Positions 43,921-52,824 of a stretch of DNA of 64,000 bases are shown here, one piece after another. The DNA comes from CBDCGS01 sp965216915 (lineage in GTDB: Bacteria > Pseudomonadota > Alphaproteobacteria > UBA828), in assembly GCA_965216915.1 (NCBI GenBank), contig CBDCGS010000009.1:1-64000 (forward strand), in the 5' to 3' direction. The notes under the pieces are model-generated. The model did not search any database. It worked only from the letters and a program-made list of their open reading frames with translations, and was not told the DNA's origin. Position 1 is the stretch's first letter. The number at the start of each line of letters is the position of its first letter. The position numbers were made by a program, and so were the translations under genes.

Positions 43921-44661
43921 GTGGCTGAGCAATCGGCCGAAGAGACCCTCGAGACCGACGGCGTCACCGTCCGTTTCGGGGGTCTCGCGGCGCTCAAGGA
44001 TCTGAGCATTCGGCTGGTCCGCGGCGAGGTTCTCGGCCTGATCGGCCCGAACGGCGCCGGGAAGAGCACCGCAATCAACGTGCTCTCGGGGTTTCAGCGT
44101 CCGAGCGAGGGGCGTGTCAGCCTGCGCGGCAAAGACATCACCGGGCGCGCGCCGCATCAAATCTCGCGGCTCGGCGTCGCGCGCACGTTTCAGGCGGTGC
44201 GCCTGTTTCCGGGCCTCACCGTGCTCGAGAACGTGGCGGCGGGGTTCACGGGACGGCCGGTCTCGCGCAAGGCGGCCCGCGTCCGGGCGCGCGAGATCGT
44301 CGAATGGATGGGCCTCGGCGATCGGGCCGATCTTCCGGCCGGCACGTTGCCCTATGGCGACGAGCGGCGCGTCGGCATCGCCCGCGCGCTGGCGACGCAG
44401 CCGGCGTTTCTTCTGCTCGACGAGCCGGCAGCGGGCACCAACGAAGCCGAGCTTCCGGCCCTGATGCAGACGGTCGCGCGCATCCGGGACGACTATGGCT
44501 GCGGGCTCCTGGTGGTCGAGCACAATATGGGGCTGATCATGCGCCTCTGCGAGCGTGTCCAGGTGATCGACCACGGCCAAACGATCGCGGTCGGCACGCC
44601 CGATGAGGTGCAACGCGATGCCGAGGTCAGGCGTGCCTATCTCGGCGACGATGCGGCGTAG
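43921..44661 (+). CDS. Liv-type ABC transporter ATP-binding protein, LivG-like (system 1)
   Basis: A 246-residue ABC ATPase. Walker A GPNGAGKST is at residues 42-50, the Q-loop is in ARTFQAVRLFPGLTVLENV, the signature reads LPYGDERRVGIARAL (one change from the usual LSYGEQ), Walker B is LLLDEPAAGTNEAE, and the H-loop is VVEHNMGLI. The GTG start is at 43921, 21 bases after the binding-protein stop. The family pairs with LivF to drive a LivH/LivM permease; here LivF follows after two bases. Confidence 0.92.
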   Translation: MAEQSAEETLETDGVTVRFGGLAALKDLSIRLVRGEVLGLIGPNGAGKSTAINVLSGFQRPSEGRVSLRGKDITGRAPHQISRLGVARTFQAVRLFPGLTVLENVAAGFTGRPVSRKAARVRAREIVEWMGLGDRADLPAGTLPYGDERRVGIARALATQPAFLLLDEPAAGTNEAELPALMQTVARIRDDYGCGLLVVEHNMGLIMRLCERVQVIDHGQTIAVGTPDEVQRDAEVRRAYLGDDAA

Positions 44662-44663
44662 CG

Positions 44664-45389
44664 TTGCTCGCGGTCCGTGATCTTCAGGTCCGCTATGGGC
44701 CGATCGCTGCGCTCCGCGCGGTCACGCTCGAGGTCGGCGCGGGCGAGATCGTCGGCGTCGTCGGGCCGAACGGCGCGGGCAAGTCGTCGCTGCTGCTCAC
44801 GATCTCCGGCGCCGTGCGGCCGGCCGGCGGCGACGTGATCTTCGAGGATGAAGCCGTGCAAGGCCTCGCGCCCGAGGATGTCGTGCGCCGCGGCCTCGCC
44901 CTCGTCCCCGAGGGCCGCGAGATCTTCGGCGAGCTGACGGTCGAGGAGAATTTGCGCCTTGGCGCGACGCCCCGGCGGGACCGGCGCGCCGTCGAGGACG
45001 ACGTGGCGGCGCAGATGGAGGCCTTCCCGATCTTGCATGAGCGGCGGCGCGCGCGTGCCGAGAAGCTTTCGGGCGGCGAGCAGCAGATGCTCGCGATCGC
45101 CCGTGCTCTGATGGCCCGGCCACGCCTCCTGCTGCTCGATGAGCCGTCGCTCGGCCTGGCGCCGCTGATCACGGCCCAGGTCTACGAAACCCTGGTGCGG
45201 CTCAACGGGGAGGGGATGACGATCCTGGTGGTGGAGCAGAACCCGGCGCGCATCATGGATGTCGCGGGCCGCGTCTACGTGCTGCGCTCCGGGCGCATCG
45301 TGACATCGGGCCCGGCGAGCATCCTCAATCGGCGGGAGGAGATGGACGAGGCTTATTTCGGTTTCGAAAGCCGCGGCGAGGGCGGATGA
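44664..45389 (+). CDS. Liv-type ABC transporter ATP-binding protein, LivF-like (system 1)
   Basis: A 241-residue ABC ATPase with Walker A GPNGAGKSS (34-42), signature LSGGEQQMLAIARALMARP, Walker B LLLLDEPSLGLAPL and the H-loop VVEQNPARIM. The length and the LAPLITAQVYETLVRLNGEG segment are typical of LivF. The start is TTG at 44664, two bases after the LivG-like stop, and the stop overlaps the LivH start by four bases, so translational coupling continues through the operon. Confidence 0.92.
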   Translation: MLAVRDLQVRYGPIAALRAVTLEVGAGEIVGVVGPNGAGKSSLLLTISGAVRPAGGDVIFEDEAVQGLAPEDVVRRGLALVPEGREIFGELTVEENLRLGATPRRDRRAVEDDVAAQMEAFPILHERRRARAEKLSGGEQQMLAIARALMARPRLLLLDEPSLGLAPLITAQVYETLVRLNGEGMTILVVEQNPARIMDVAGRVYVLRSGRIVTSGPASILNRREEMDEAYFGFESRGEGG

Positions 45390-46270
45390 CCACGGCGATT
45401 CAAGTCATCGTCGATGCACTGAGCGTCGGCAGCCTCTACGCGCTGGTTGCGCTCGGCATCGGCCTCATCTTCGGGATCATGCGCCTGATCAACTTCGCCT
45501 ATGGCGAGTTCATCATGATCGGCGCCTACATGCTGATGCTCATCGTCGCGCAATATGTCCCGCTCGCGATCATCGTCAGCATGGCGATCGTCATCGCGGT
45601 GTCGCTGCTCTCGGATCGCATCGCCTTCAAGCCGGTGCGCAACGCCAACCCGACCACGATGCTGATCACGAGCTTCGCGCTCAGTTACTTCCTGCAATAT
45701 CTCTTCGTCATGCTCGTCGGCGCGCGCGCCAAGGGCTTCACCATCCTGACCGAGCTCGCCGAGCCTTTCGTGATCGGCGCGGTGCGGGTGCCGAAGGTCA
45801 ACCTCGTGATCGTCGGGCTCACCGCGGTGCTGCTGATCGGGCTCGCGCTCTTCCTCAGGAAAACACGGTTCGGTGTGCAGATGCGGGCCGCCGCGCTCAA
45901 CTTCCGCATGGCGCGCCTGCTCGGTGTGCGGGCGAACCGCGTGATCGCCGTCGCGTTCGCGCTGAGCGGGCTGCTTGCCGGCGTCGTGGCGGTGCTCGTG
46001 GTGGTGCAGAACGGCACGCTCGCGCCCGCGATGGGCGTGCAGCTCGCCCTCATCGGCTTCGTCGCGACCGTCATCGGCGGCATGGGAAGCCTGGTGGGCG
46101 CGGTGCTCGGGGGCTACTTCGTCGGCATCATCACGACGCTGATGCAGCTTTGGCTGCCGCTCGAGATGAGGCCGTTCCGTGAGGCCTTCGTGTTTGCCGC
46201 CGTGATCATGGTTCTGCTCGCGCGGCCGCAGGGGCTCTTCCGCGGCGCCGAGACGCGCGAGCGGGTGTGA
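45386..46270 (+). CDS. Liv-type ABC transporter permease, LivH-like (system 1)
   Basis: A 294-residue inner-membrane permease with about eight hydrophobic helices. The N terminus (VDALSVGSLYALVALGIGLI, FGIMRLINFAYGEFIMIGAY) is the LivH signature, and a cytoplasmic EAA-type loop lies in MRAAALNFRMARLLGVRANR before AVAFALSGLLAGVVAVL. It forms the channel with the LivM-like protein that follows. The ATG at 45386 overlaps the LivF stop. Confidence 0.92.
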   Translation: MTTAIQVIVDALSVGSLYALVALGIGLIFGIMRLINFAYGEFIMIGAYMLMLIVAQYVPLAIIVSMAIVIAVSLLSDRIAFKPVRNANPTTMLITSFALSYFLQYLFVMLVGARAKGFTILTELAEPFVIGAVRVPKVNLVIVGLTAVLLIGLALFLRKTRFGVQMRAAALNFRMARLLGVRANRVIAVAFALSGLLAGVVAVLVVVQNGTLAPAMGVQLALIGFVATVIGGMGSLVGAVLGGYFVGIITTLMQLWLPLEMRPFREAFVFAAVIMVLLARPQGLFRGAETRERV

Positions 46271-47331
46271 TGACCGCGGGGATGCGCCATTGGCTCGGTG
46301 GAGAGGTTCGCGCGTTCTGGCCTTACCTCTCGCTCGGCGCCGGGCTCGTCGTCCTCGTCGTCTTGCTTTCCTTCGGTGGCGTGGTCATCGAGCGGGTGAC
46401 GACCGATGCGCTCATCACGCTCGTCATGGTGGTCGGGCTCTACATTTTCGTCGGCAATTCGGGCGTGCTCAGCTTCGGCCATGCCTCGTTCATGATGCTC
46501 GCGGCCTATGGCGCCGCCTGGCTCGACGTGCCGGTCCGCTACAAGGCGATCTTGATGGACGAGCTACCGCAGTTCTTGGCGCAAGCCGAGTTTCATCCGG
46601 CCTTTGCGGCCCTTGCGGGCATGGGATGGGCCGGCGCCTTCGCGGTCCTGGTGGGTATTCCACTCATGCGCCTCTCGGGCATCGGCGCCGCCATCGGCAC
46701 GTTCTCGTGGCTCGTCATCGTCTTCGTTGTGCATGGCAATTGGGATGCGATGACGGGTGGCACCGGCGCGCTCAACGGGCTGCCGGTCTATGTCGACCTC
46801 TGGGTCGCGCTGATCGCCGCGGTGTGCGTGATGTTCATTGCGTTTCTCTTCCAGCGCTCGAAGCTCGGCCTCGCGCTTCGCGCGAGCCGCGAGGATGCGG
46901 TGGCGGCGCGGGCGATCGGCGTCAACGTGACCTGGGCTCGCCTCGTCGCCTTCGTGCTGAGTGCGATGGTGGTCGGCCTCGGCGGCATCTTGAAAGGGCA
47001 TTTCCTCGGCACGATCAACGTCAACCAGTTCTATTTCGGCATCACCTTCATCACGATCGCGATGCTGGTGATCGGCGGCACCGGAAGCCTCGCAGGCGCG
47101 GTGAGCGGCGTGGTGGTGGTGTCCGTGGTCGCCGAACTGCTGCGTCAGCTGGAGAAGGGGTTCATGGTGGGCGAGGCGATGATCGCGGCGCCCGCGGGCC
47201 TGCGCGAGGTCGGCCTCGCGCTCGTCATGCTGCTGATCCTGCTGTTCCGCCCGGCCGGCGTCACGGGTGGACGCGAGGTGCCGCTCCCGCCGCTCCTGGA
47301 CCGGTGGCTCCCGAGCGATCGGCCGCGATAG
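46270..47331 (+). CDS. Liv-type ABC transporter permease, LivM-like (system 1)
   Basis: A 353-residue permease. After a first helix (YLSLGAGLVVLVVLLSFGGV) it has the LivM-type LYIFVGNSGVLSFGHASFMM, a long periplasmic loop, and the EAA-type loop in LALRASREDAVAARAIGVNV. The C terminus carries a short basic tail. The ATG at 46270 uses the last base of the LivH stop (TGATG). Last gene of system 1; its 3' end faces the repeat element at 47334 and the converging system 2. Confidence 0.91.
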   Translation: MTAGMRHWLGGEVRAFWPYLSLGAGLVVLVVLLSFGGVVIERVTTDALITLVMVVGLYIFVGNSGVLSFGHASFMMLAAYGAAWLDVPVRYKAILMDELPQFLAQAEFHPAFAALAGMGWAGAFAVLVGIPLMRLSGIGAAIGTFSWLVIVFVVHGNWDAMTGGTGALNGLPVYVDLWVALIAAVCVMFIAFLFQRSKLGLALRASREDAVAARAIGVNVTWARLVAFVLSAMVVGLGGILKGHFLGTINVNQFYFGITFITIAMLVIGGTGSLAGAVSGVVVVSVVAELLRQLEKGFMVGEAMIAAPAGLREVGLALVMLLILLFRPAGVTGGREVPLPPLLDRWLPSDRPR

Positions 47332-47333
47332 AG

Positions 47334-47439
47334 CTAGAGCAAATCCCGAGCAGGTGGATTCACCTGCGACGACGCATTTGCGTCAATGTCAATCAGATAG
47401 AGCATTCGCGTGAGCATAGGCGAGCGTGGAATGCTCTAG
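47334..47439. repeat. Intergenic repeat element, copy 2 (single unit)
   Basis: A 106-base copy of the element seen at 20277-20446, bounded by the same CTAGAGCA and TGCTCTAG ends. The internal hairpin differs by one base (GGATTCACC instead of GGAATCACC), and the palindrome GACGCATTTGCGTC is unchanged. It lies between the stops of two convergent ABC transporter operons and could act as a two-way transcription stop or processing site. Confidence 0.85.
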
Positions 47440-47455
47440 CCGGAGCGAGCGGCGC

Positions 47456-48168
<713 letters not shown>

Positions 48169-48172
<4 letters not shown>

Positions 48173-48897
48173 ACCGCCGTCCCGAGATAGGCCTCGATCA
48201 CCGCGGGGTCTTCGGCGACCGCCGCCGGGACATCCTCCGCGATACGCACGCCGTGATGCAGCACCAGGATGCGGTCACACAACTCCATGAGCGCGCCCAT
48301 GACGTGCTCGATCACGAGCAGCGTGAGGCCCTCGCGCGCATGGATCGCGCGGATCATCTCGAGCGCCTCGGCCACCTCCGTCGCCGTGAGCCCGGCGAGC
48401 ACCTCGTCCAGCATGAGAAGGCGCGGACCCGTCGCGAGCGTGCGGGCGACCTCGAGGCGCTTGCGGCCCGCGAGCGTCAGCGCGCTCGCAAGGTCGTCCG
48501 CGCGCGCGGCGAGCCCGACGGTTTCGAGCACGGCATCGGCGCGCGCGGCGGCGATGGGCAGGGAGCGCTCGCGCGTCGCACCGAAGAGCGCACCCACCAT
48601 CACATTTTCCCGCACCGTCATGCCCGCGAACGGGCGCACGATCTGATAGGTGCGGGCAATGCCGCGGCGGCAAACCCGATCCGGCCGCCGCCGGTCGATC
48701 CGCTCGCCGCGGAATGTGATGCGGCCGGCGCTCGGGCGTTCGTTGCCCGCGATGAGGCTGAAGAGCGTCGTCTTACCGGCGCCGTTCGCACCCATGACGC
48801 CGTAGATCGCGCCCTCCTCGACGGCGAAGCTCACATCCTGCAGCGCGCTCACGCCGCCGAAGCGCTTGCTGAGACCTTCGACCATGAGCAGGCTCAT
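48169..48897 (-). CDS. Liv-type ABC transporter ATP-binding protein, LivG-like (system 2)
   Basis: A 242-residue ABC ATPase with Walker A GANGAGKTT, Walker B LLMLDEVLAGLTATEV and the H-loop VIEHVMGALMEL. The signature is the variant LTLAGRKRLEVARTLATGP common in LivG-like subunits. The ATG at 48897 overlaps the LivM-like stop; upstream in-frame extension belongs to the permease region. Forms the ATPase pair with the LivF-like gene. Confidence 0.91.
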
Positions 48898-49823
48898 CGC
48901 GCGCGCCTCCTGCCGAGCGCGGCAAGGCGGCCATAGAGCCCGTCGGGCGCCCAGAGCACGAAGCCGACGAGGAGCGCGCCGAGGATGATCATGTAAGCCT
49001 GCGGCATGCTCGCCCAAAGCAGCTCCGAGACGATGACGAGCGAGATCGCGCCGAGGAGCGGGCCCGGCGCGTCATCGCTGCCGCCGATGATCGCCATCGA
49101 GACGATGGTGAAGGAGACCACCGGATTGAACGACTGGAGCGGCTCGAAATAGGTGATGCGCAGCACCATGACCGCGCCGACCATCCCCGGAATGATCGCC
49201 GAGAGCGCGAAGGCGGCGATCTTGTAGCGCGCGACCGGCACGCCGAGCGTCTCGGCCGCCTCCTCGTTCTCGCGGATCGCGCGGAGCCCGGTTCCGAAGC
49301 GCGAGCGTCTGACCCAATAGGTGAGCGCGATCGCGCAGCCGGCGAGCGGGATCATGATGTAGTAGAGCGTCTCGAGGCTTGGCGCGCCGAAGAGCAGGCG
49401 GCCCGCCTTGCCGAGACCTGCCTCGATGTTGACGACGCAAAACTTCACGAGCTCCGCGATCCCGAAGGTGAGGATCACGAAATAGGGGCCGCGCACGCGA
49501 AGCACGGGATAGCCCATCACAAGCGCGATCAGGCCTGCCCCCGCGCCGCCCAGGATCACCGCGAGCCAAAGCGGCACGACGCCCCAGCCGAGGACCGCGA
49601 TGTAGGAGCCGAGGCCGAAGAAGACCGCGTGTCCGAGCGAGATGTAGCCGGTCAGGCCGGAGAGAAGCACCCAGCTCTCGGTGAGCGCGATCCACATGAA
49701 GAGCGTCAGGCCGACGCCGATCAGATAGTCGCTGCCCGCGCTCGGCAGCAGCGCCGCGAGGCCGAGCACGACAACGAGGCCGGCGCCGCCGACGCCGTGG
49801 CGGGAGGCGAGCGCGCTGATCAT
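48894..49823 (-). CDS. Liv-type ABC transporter permease, LivM-like (system 2)
   Basis: A 309-residue permease with about nine hydrophobic segments. The LivM marks are ESWVLLSGLTGYISLGHAVF near the N terminus, the loop GPYFVILTFGIAELVKFCVV and the EAA-type loop GLRAIRENEEAAETLGVPVA. It ends with a basic tail, GRLAALGRRRAR. The ATG at 49823 overlaps the LivH stop by four bases. A longer open frame beyond 49823 is not used. Confidence 0.91.
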   Translation of the reverse strand: MISALASRHGVGGAGLVVVLGLAALLPSAGSDYLIGVGLTLFMWIALTESWVLLSGLTGYISLGHAVFFGLGSYIAVLGWGVVPLWLAVILGGAGAGLIALVMGYPVLRVRGPYFVILTFGIAELVKFCVVNIEAGLGKAGRLLFGAPSLETLYYIMIPLAGCAIALTYWVRRSRFGTGLRAIRENEEAAETLGVPVARYKIAAFALSAIIPGMVGAVMVLRITYFEPLQSFNPVVSFTIVSMAIIGGSDDAPGPLLGAISLVIVSELLWASMPQAYMIILGALLVGFVLWAPDGLYGRLAALGRRRAR

Positions 49824-50710
49824 CCGCGCGATCTCCGTGTGCCGAACATTCCCTGCGGGTGCCACATGAGCACCGCGATGAAGACGCCATAGATCAGGAT
49901 CGAACGATAGCTCGCCGAGGTCAGCGCGACGCCGTAGGTCTCGAGAAAGCCGAGCACCATGCCGCCGATCAGGCTGCCGCCGAGATTGCCGAGCCCGCCG
50001 AGCACGATCACCACGAACGCCGCGATGGTGAAGGGAAAGCCCATGAAGGGCGTGGTTTGGACCAGCATGCTGATGAGTGCGCCGGCGAGGCCGGCCGCCC
50101 CGAAGCCGAGGCAAAAGCTGATCAGTTGCACGCGGTCGATGTTGATCCCGACGACGGCGGCGGCCTCGCGACTCTGAATCAACGCCTTGATCGCGAGCCC
50201 GGTGGTGGTGAGCCGGAAATAGAGGAGCACGCCGACGCAGGCGACAAGCGCGATGCCGAGCGCGACCAGCCGGTTGGTCACGATGCCGACCTCGCCGATG
50301 CGGATCACCGTGTCGAGATATTGGTAGCCGCGCGGGTTCGCCGTGAAGGCGAGCGAGACGAGGTTTTGCAGAATGACCGAGATGCCGAAGAAGAGGAGGA
50401 GCGAGTTCGCCTCGAGACGCGCCAGCAACGTCGATGAGGCGAGGACGCGGCGGAAGAGGCCGTAATAGGCGGCGACGCCGAGCGCCGTCGTGAGCGCCAC
50501 GGCGACGAACACCGCGCCGACGGTGCCGATGCCTGCGAGCGTGAACAGCCAGTAGCCGACATAGGCGCCGAGCATCACCAGCTCGCCATGGGCCACGTTG
50601 AGCAGCCGCATGGTGCCGTAGATCAGGTTGAGGCCGAGCGCGACGAGCGCATAGAGCGCGCCCGTCACGATGGCGGCGACGAGAAGCTGTCCCGATCCGA
50701 GAGCGTCCAT
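49820..50710 (-). CDS. Liv-type ABC transporter permease, LivH-like (system 2)
   Basis: A 296-residue permease. The LivH signature is AIVTGALYALVALGLNLIYG and TMRLLNVAHGELVMLGAYVG, and the EAA-type loop is in GLAIKALIQSREAAAVVGIN. It pairs with the LivM-like protein. It lies 62 bases below the binding-protein stop and is the first permease of system 2, whose gene order (binding protein, H, M, G, F) is the canonical one; system 1 instead places both ATPases before the permeases. Confidence 0.92.
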   Translation of the reverse strand: MDALGSGQLLVAAIVTGALYALVALGLNLIYGTMRLLNVAHGELVMLGAYVGYWLFTLAGIGTVGAVFVAVALTTALGVAAYYGLFRRVLASSTLLARLEANSLLLFFGISVILQNLVSLAFTANPRGYQYLDTVIRIGEVGIVTNRLVALGIALVACVGVLLYFRLTTTGLAIKALIQSREAAAVVGINIDRVQLISFCLGFGAAGLAGALISMLVQTTPFMGFPFTIAAFVVIVLGGLGNLGGSLIGGMVLGFLETYGVALTSASYRSILIYGVFIAVLMWHPQGMFGTRRSRG

Positions 50711-50772
50711 CGGCTGCCGCGATCACACGGGGAGAAGGGGCGCGCGCAGCGGCCGCGCGCGCCCCGCGTCGA

Positions 50773-51960
50773 TCACTGTCCGGGCCAGGCGGGCTTTGCG
50801 ATGTAGTCTGCGGTGACCTCGGATGGCGGCCAGATGATCTGCGCCTCGCCGCCTTGCAGCTGCAGGAACATGGTCGGCGTGGTCGCGTTCTGCACGCCCT
50901 CGAAGCGCACGGGCCCGTTGATCGTGTCGAAGGTCGTGCTTGCGATCTTGGCGCGGAGCTTCTCCCGATCGAGGCCGGCTTCGGCGACGGCCTGCTCGAG
51001 AATTTCGAGCGACATGTAGGCCAACGCGGAATCGAGGTAATCGGGCCGCTGCCCGAAGGTCTCGACATAGGCGTCGAAGAACGGCCTGGCACGCGGCCAT
51101 TTGTCCTGATGCGGGCTCCAATGCCCCACCGTGACGATGCCATCGGTGGCCGCGCCGAACATCTTGCCGAAGAAATCGATGGTCGGGCCGATCAGCACGA
51201 GCTGGAACGGGGCGTCGATGCCGATCTCCTGCGCCTGCTGCATGTAGAGAATCGAATCCGGCGGGTAGGAGAGCGACAGCATGGCGTCCGGATTGGCGCT
51301 CTTCACCTCGCTCAGGATAGCCGTCATGTCGGCGATGCCTGGCGGATAGTCGTTCTCGGCGACCACCGTGATGCCCTCCTTCTCGAGGGCCGGCATGAGG
51401 AACGATTTCACCTCGAGCGAGAACGGAAGCTGCAGGGTCGAGACGGCGACCGTCTTCGCGTTCTGCGCCTTGAGGAGCTTTGCAAGCTCGAGCCCGATGA
51501 TGTCCGGAATGGCCGAGGTCGGGAACCACACATAGCCGGCTTCAACCTCGCGCAGATGTACGGAGGCGGCGGAGTTGCCGACCATCGGGAACTTGTAGCG
51601 CTCGAGAACGCCGGTGATCGCGAGGTGGAACGGCGTGCCCCAGGGCGCGATCAAAAGATCGACCTTGTCGTCGGTGATCAGCTTCTCGTAGATCTTGACC
51701 GCCTCGCCGGGATCGGAGCGGTCGTCATAGACCACGAACTCGACCGGCCGCTTCTCGCCCGCGACGTCGAGGCCGCCGCTGGCGTTTACCTGATCGCGCC
51801 ACATCTCGTAGACGGTGGATTGCGTCGGCGTGACCTGCGCGAACATGCCGGTCTGCGAGATCGAGTAGCCGATGCGCACCGGATCGGCCGCCTCGACCAC
51901 CGACACGAGGCCAAGAGCCGCGAAAGCGACGGCGCCAGCCAATAATCCTTTCCAGGTCAT
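50773..51960 (-). CDS. Liv-type periplasmic substrate-binding protein (system 2)
   Basis: A 395-residue protein with a signal peptide (MTWKGLLAGAVAFAALGLVS, cleavage near VEA-ADPVR). The mature part is a Leu/Ile/Val-type bilobed fold: IGYSISQTGMFAQVTPTQST, DDRSDPGEAVKIYEKLITDD and GNSAASVHLREVEAGYVWFP. It heads system 2 and lies 135 bases from the hydrolase at the edge of the pyridine-type locus, on the same strand. It is only distantly like the system 1 binding protein, so the two importers probably take different ligands. Confidence 0.9.
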   Translation of the reverse strand: MTWKGLLAGAVAFAALGLVSVVEAADPVRIGYSISQTGMFAQVTPTQSTVYEMWRDQVNASGGLDVAGEKRPVEFVVYDDRSDPGEAVKIYEKLITDDKVDLLIAPWGTPFHLAITGVLERYKFPMVGNSAASVHLREVEAGYVWFPTSAIPDIIGLELAKLLKAQNAKTVAVSTLQLPFSLEVKSFLMPALEKEGITVVAENDYPPGIADMTAILSEVKSANPDAMLSLSYPPDSILYMQQAQEIGIDAPFQLVLIGPTIDFFGKMFGAATDGIVTVGHWSPHQDKWPRARPFFDAYVETFGQRPDYLDSALAYMSLEILEQAVAEAGLDREKLRAKIASTTFDTINGPVRFEGVQNATTPTMFLQLQGGEAQIIWPPSEVTADYIAKPAWPGQ

Positions 51961-52005
51961 GATGTCCTCCCGGGTGTTTTTTGAACCGATTTAGGGGCCA
52001 TTGTG

Positions 52006-52824
52006 TCAGCGCGCGGCCATCCAGGCCAGCGCGCGCGGCAGCCACGCGGCATCGGCGTCGGCGCAGGCATAGCTCGCGCCGAGATGATCGCAGCCGGCGA
52101 GCACGAGCCGCTCAACCGGTCCGCCCGCCGCGGCGAGCACGCGCTCCATGGCGATGGCCTGCTCCACGAGATGGGGGAAATCCGCATCACCATGGGCGAT
52201 CAGAAAGGGCGGCGGCGTGCCGGTGAGTGCGTGCAGCGGGCTTGCGTCGCGCTCGTTGCCGGAGGGACCCAGGAAGCGCGGTCGCATCGAGAGCCCGGAC
52301 GTCTCGGTGAAATCGAACACGCCCGAGACGGGGAGGCAGCCGCGGACCACGGTCCGCGGCAATCCGCGCGGCTCTTGCCACCCGTCGCTGACCGCCAGCA
52401 GTGCCGCATAATGCCCGCCCGCGGAATGCCCGCCGACGAAGATCCGCGCCGGATCGCCGCCGTGCGCCGCGGCTTCTCTGTGCAAAAGGGCCAGCGCGTC
52501 CGCCGCATCCTCGAAGCCCGCCGGAAACACGGTTTGCGGGGCCAAGCGATAGCCGATGCTCGCGAAAAGAATGCCCTCGGCGGTCAGCGGCGGCGCCATG
52601 AAGGCCATCCATTCCTTGTAACCGTTGGTCCAGCCCCCGCCATGCATGAAGGCGAGCACGGTGCCGTTGGGTGTGGGCGGCACGTGGAGCGCGATCGCCT
52701 GGTAGGGGTCCGCGCCGTAGGCGATCTCGATCGCCGCGCCGCCTGCGCGGGCCATCACGGCGGCGTGATAGGCCTCGCCGATCGCCGTGAAGGGCTCTTG
52801 CGGCGGATAGTCCTCAATCCGCAT
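52006..52824 (-). CDS. Alpha/beta hydrolase (HGGGW type)
   Basis: A 272-residue hydrolase with the oxyanion motif FMHGGGWTNGYKEWM, the nucleophile elbow GGHSAGGHYAALLA, the acid in IAHGDADFPHL and the histidine in AGCDHLGASY. It groups with hormone-sensitive-lipase-like and arylformamidase-like carboxylesterases. The ATG at 52824 has GAGAGAG before it; the TTG at 52842 is less likely. The start overlaps the molybdenum-subunit stop by 11 bases, so it belongs to the hydroxylase operon. An N-formylmaleamate deformylase role is possible from context, but its sequence type is not that of NicD. Confidence 0.83.
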   Translation of the reverse strand: MRIEDYPPQEPFTAIGEAYHAAVMARAGGAAIEIAYGADPYQAIALHVPPTPNGTVLAFMHGGGWTNGYKEWMAFMAPPLTAEGILFASIGYRLAPQTVFPAGFEDAADALALLHREAAAHGGDPARIFVGGHSAGGHYAALLAVSDGWQEPRGLPRTVVRGCLPVSGVFDFTETSGLSMRPRFLGPSGNERDASPLHALTGTPPPFLIAHGDADFPHLVEQAIAMERVLAAAGGPVERLVLAGCDHLGASYACADADAAWLPRALAWMAAR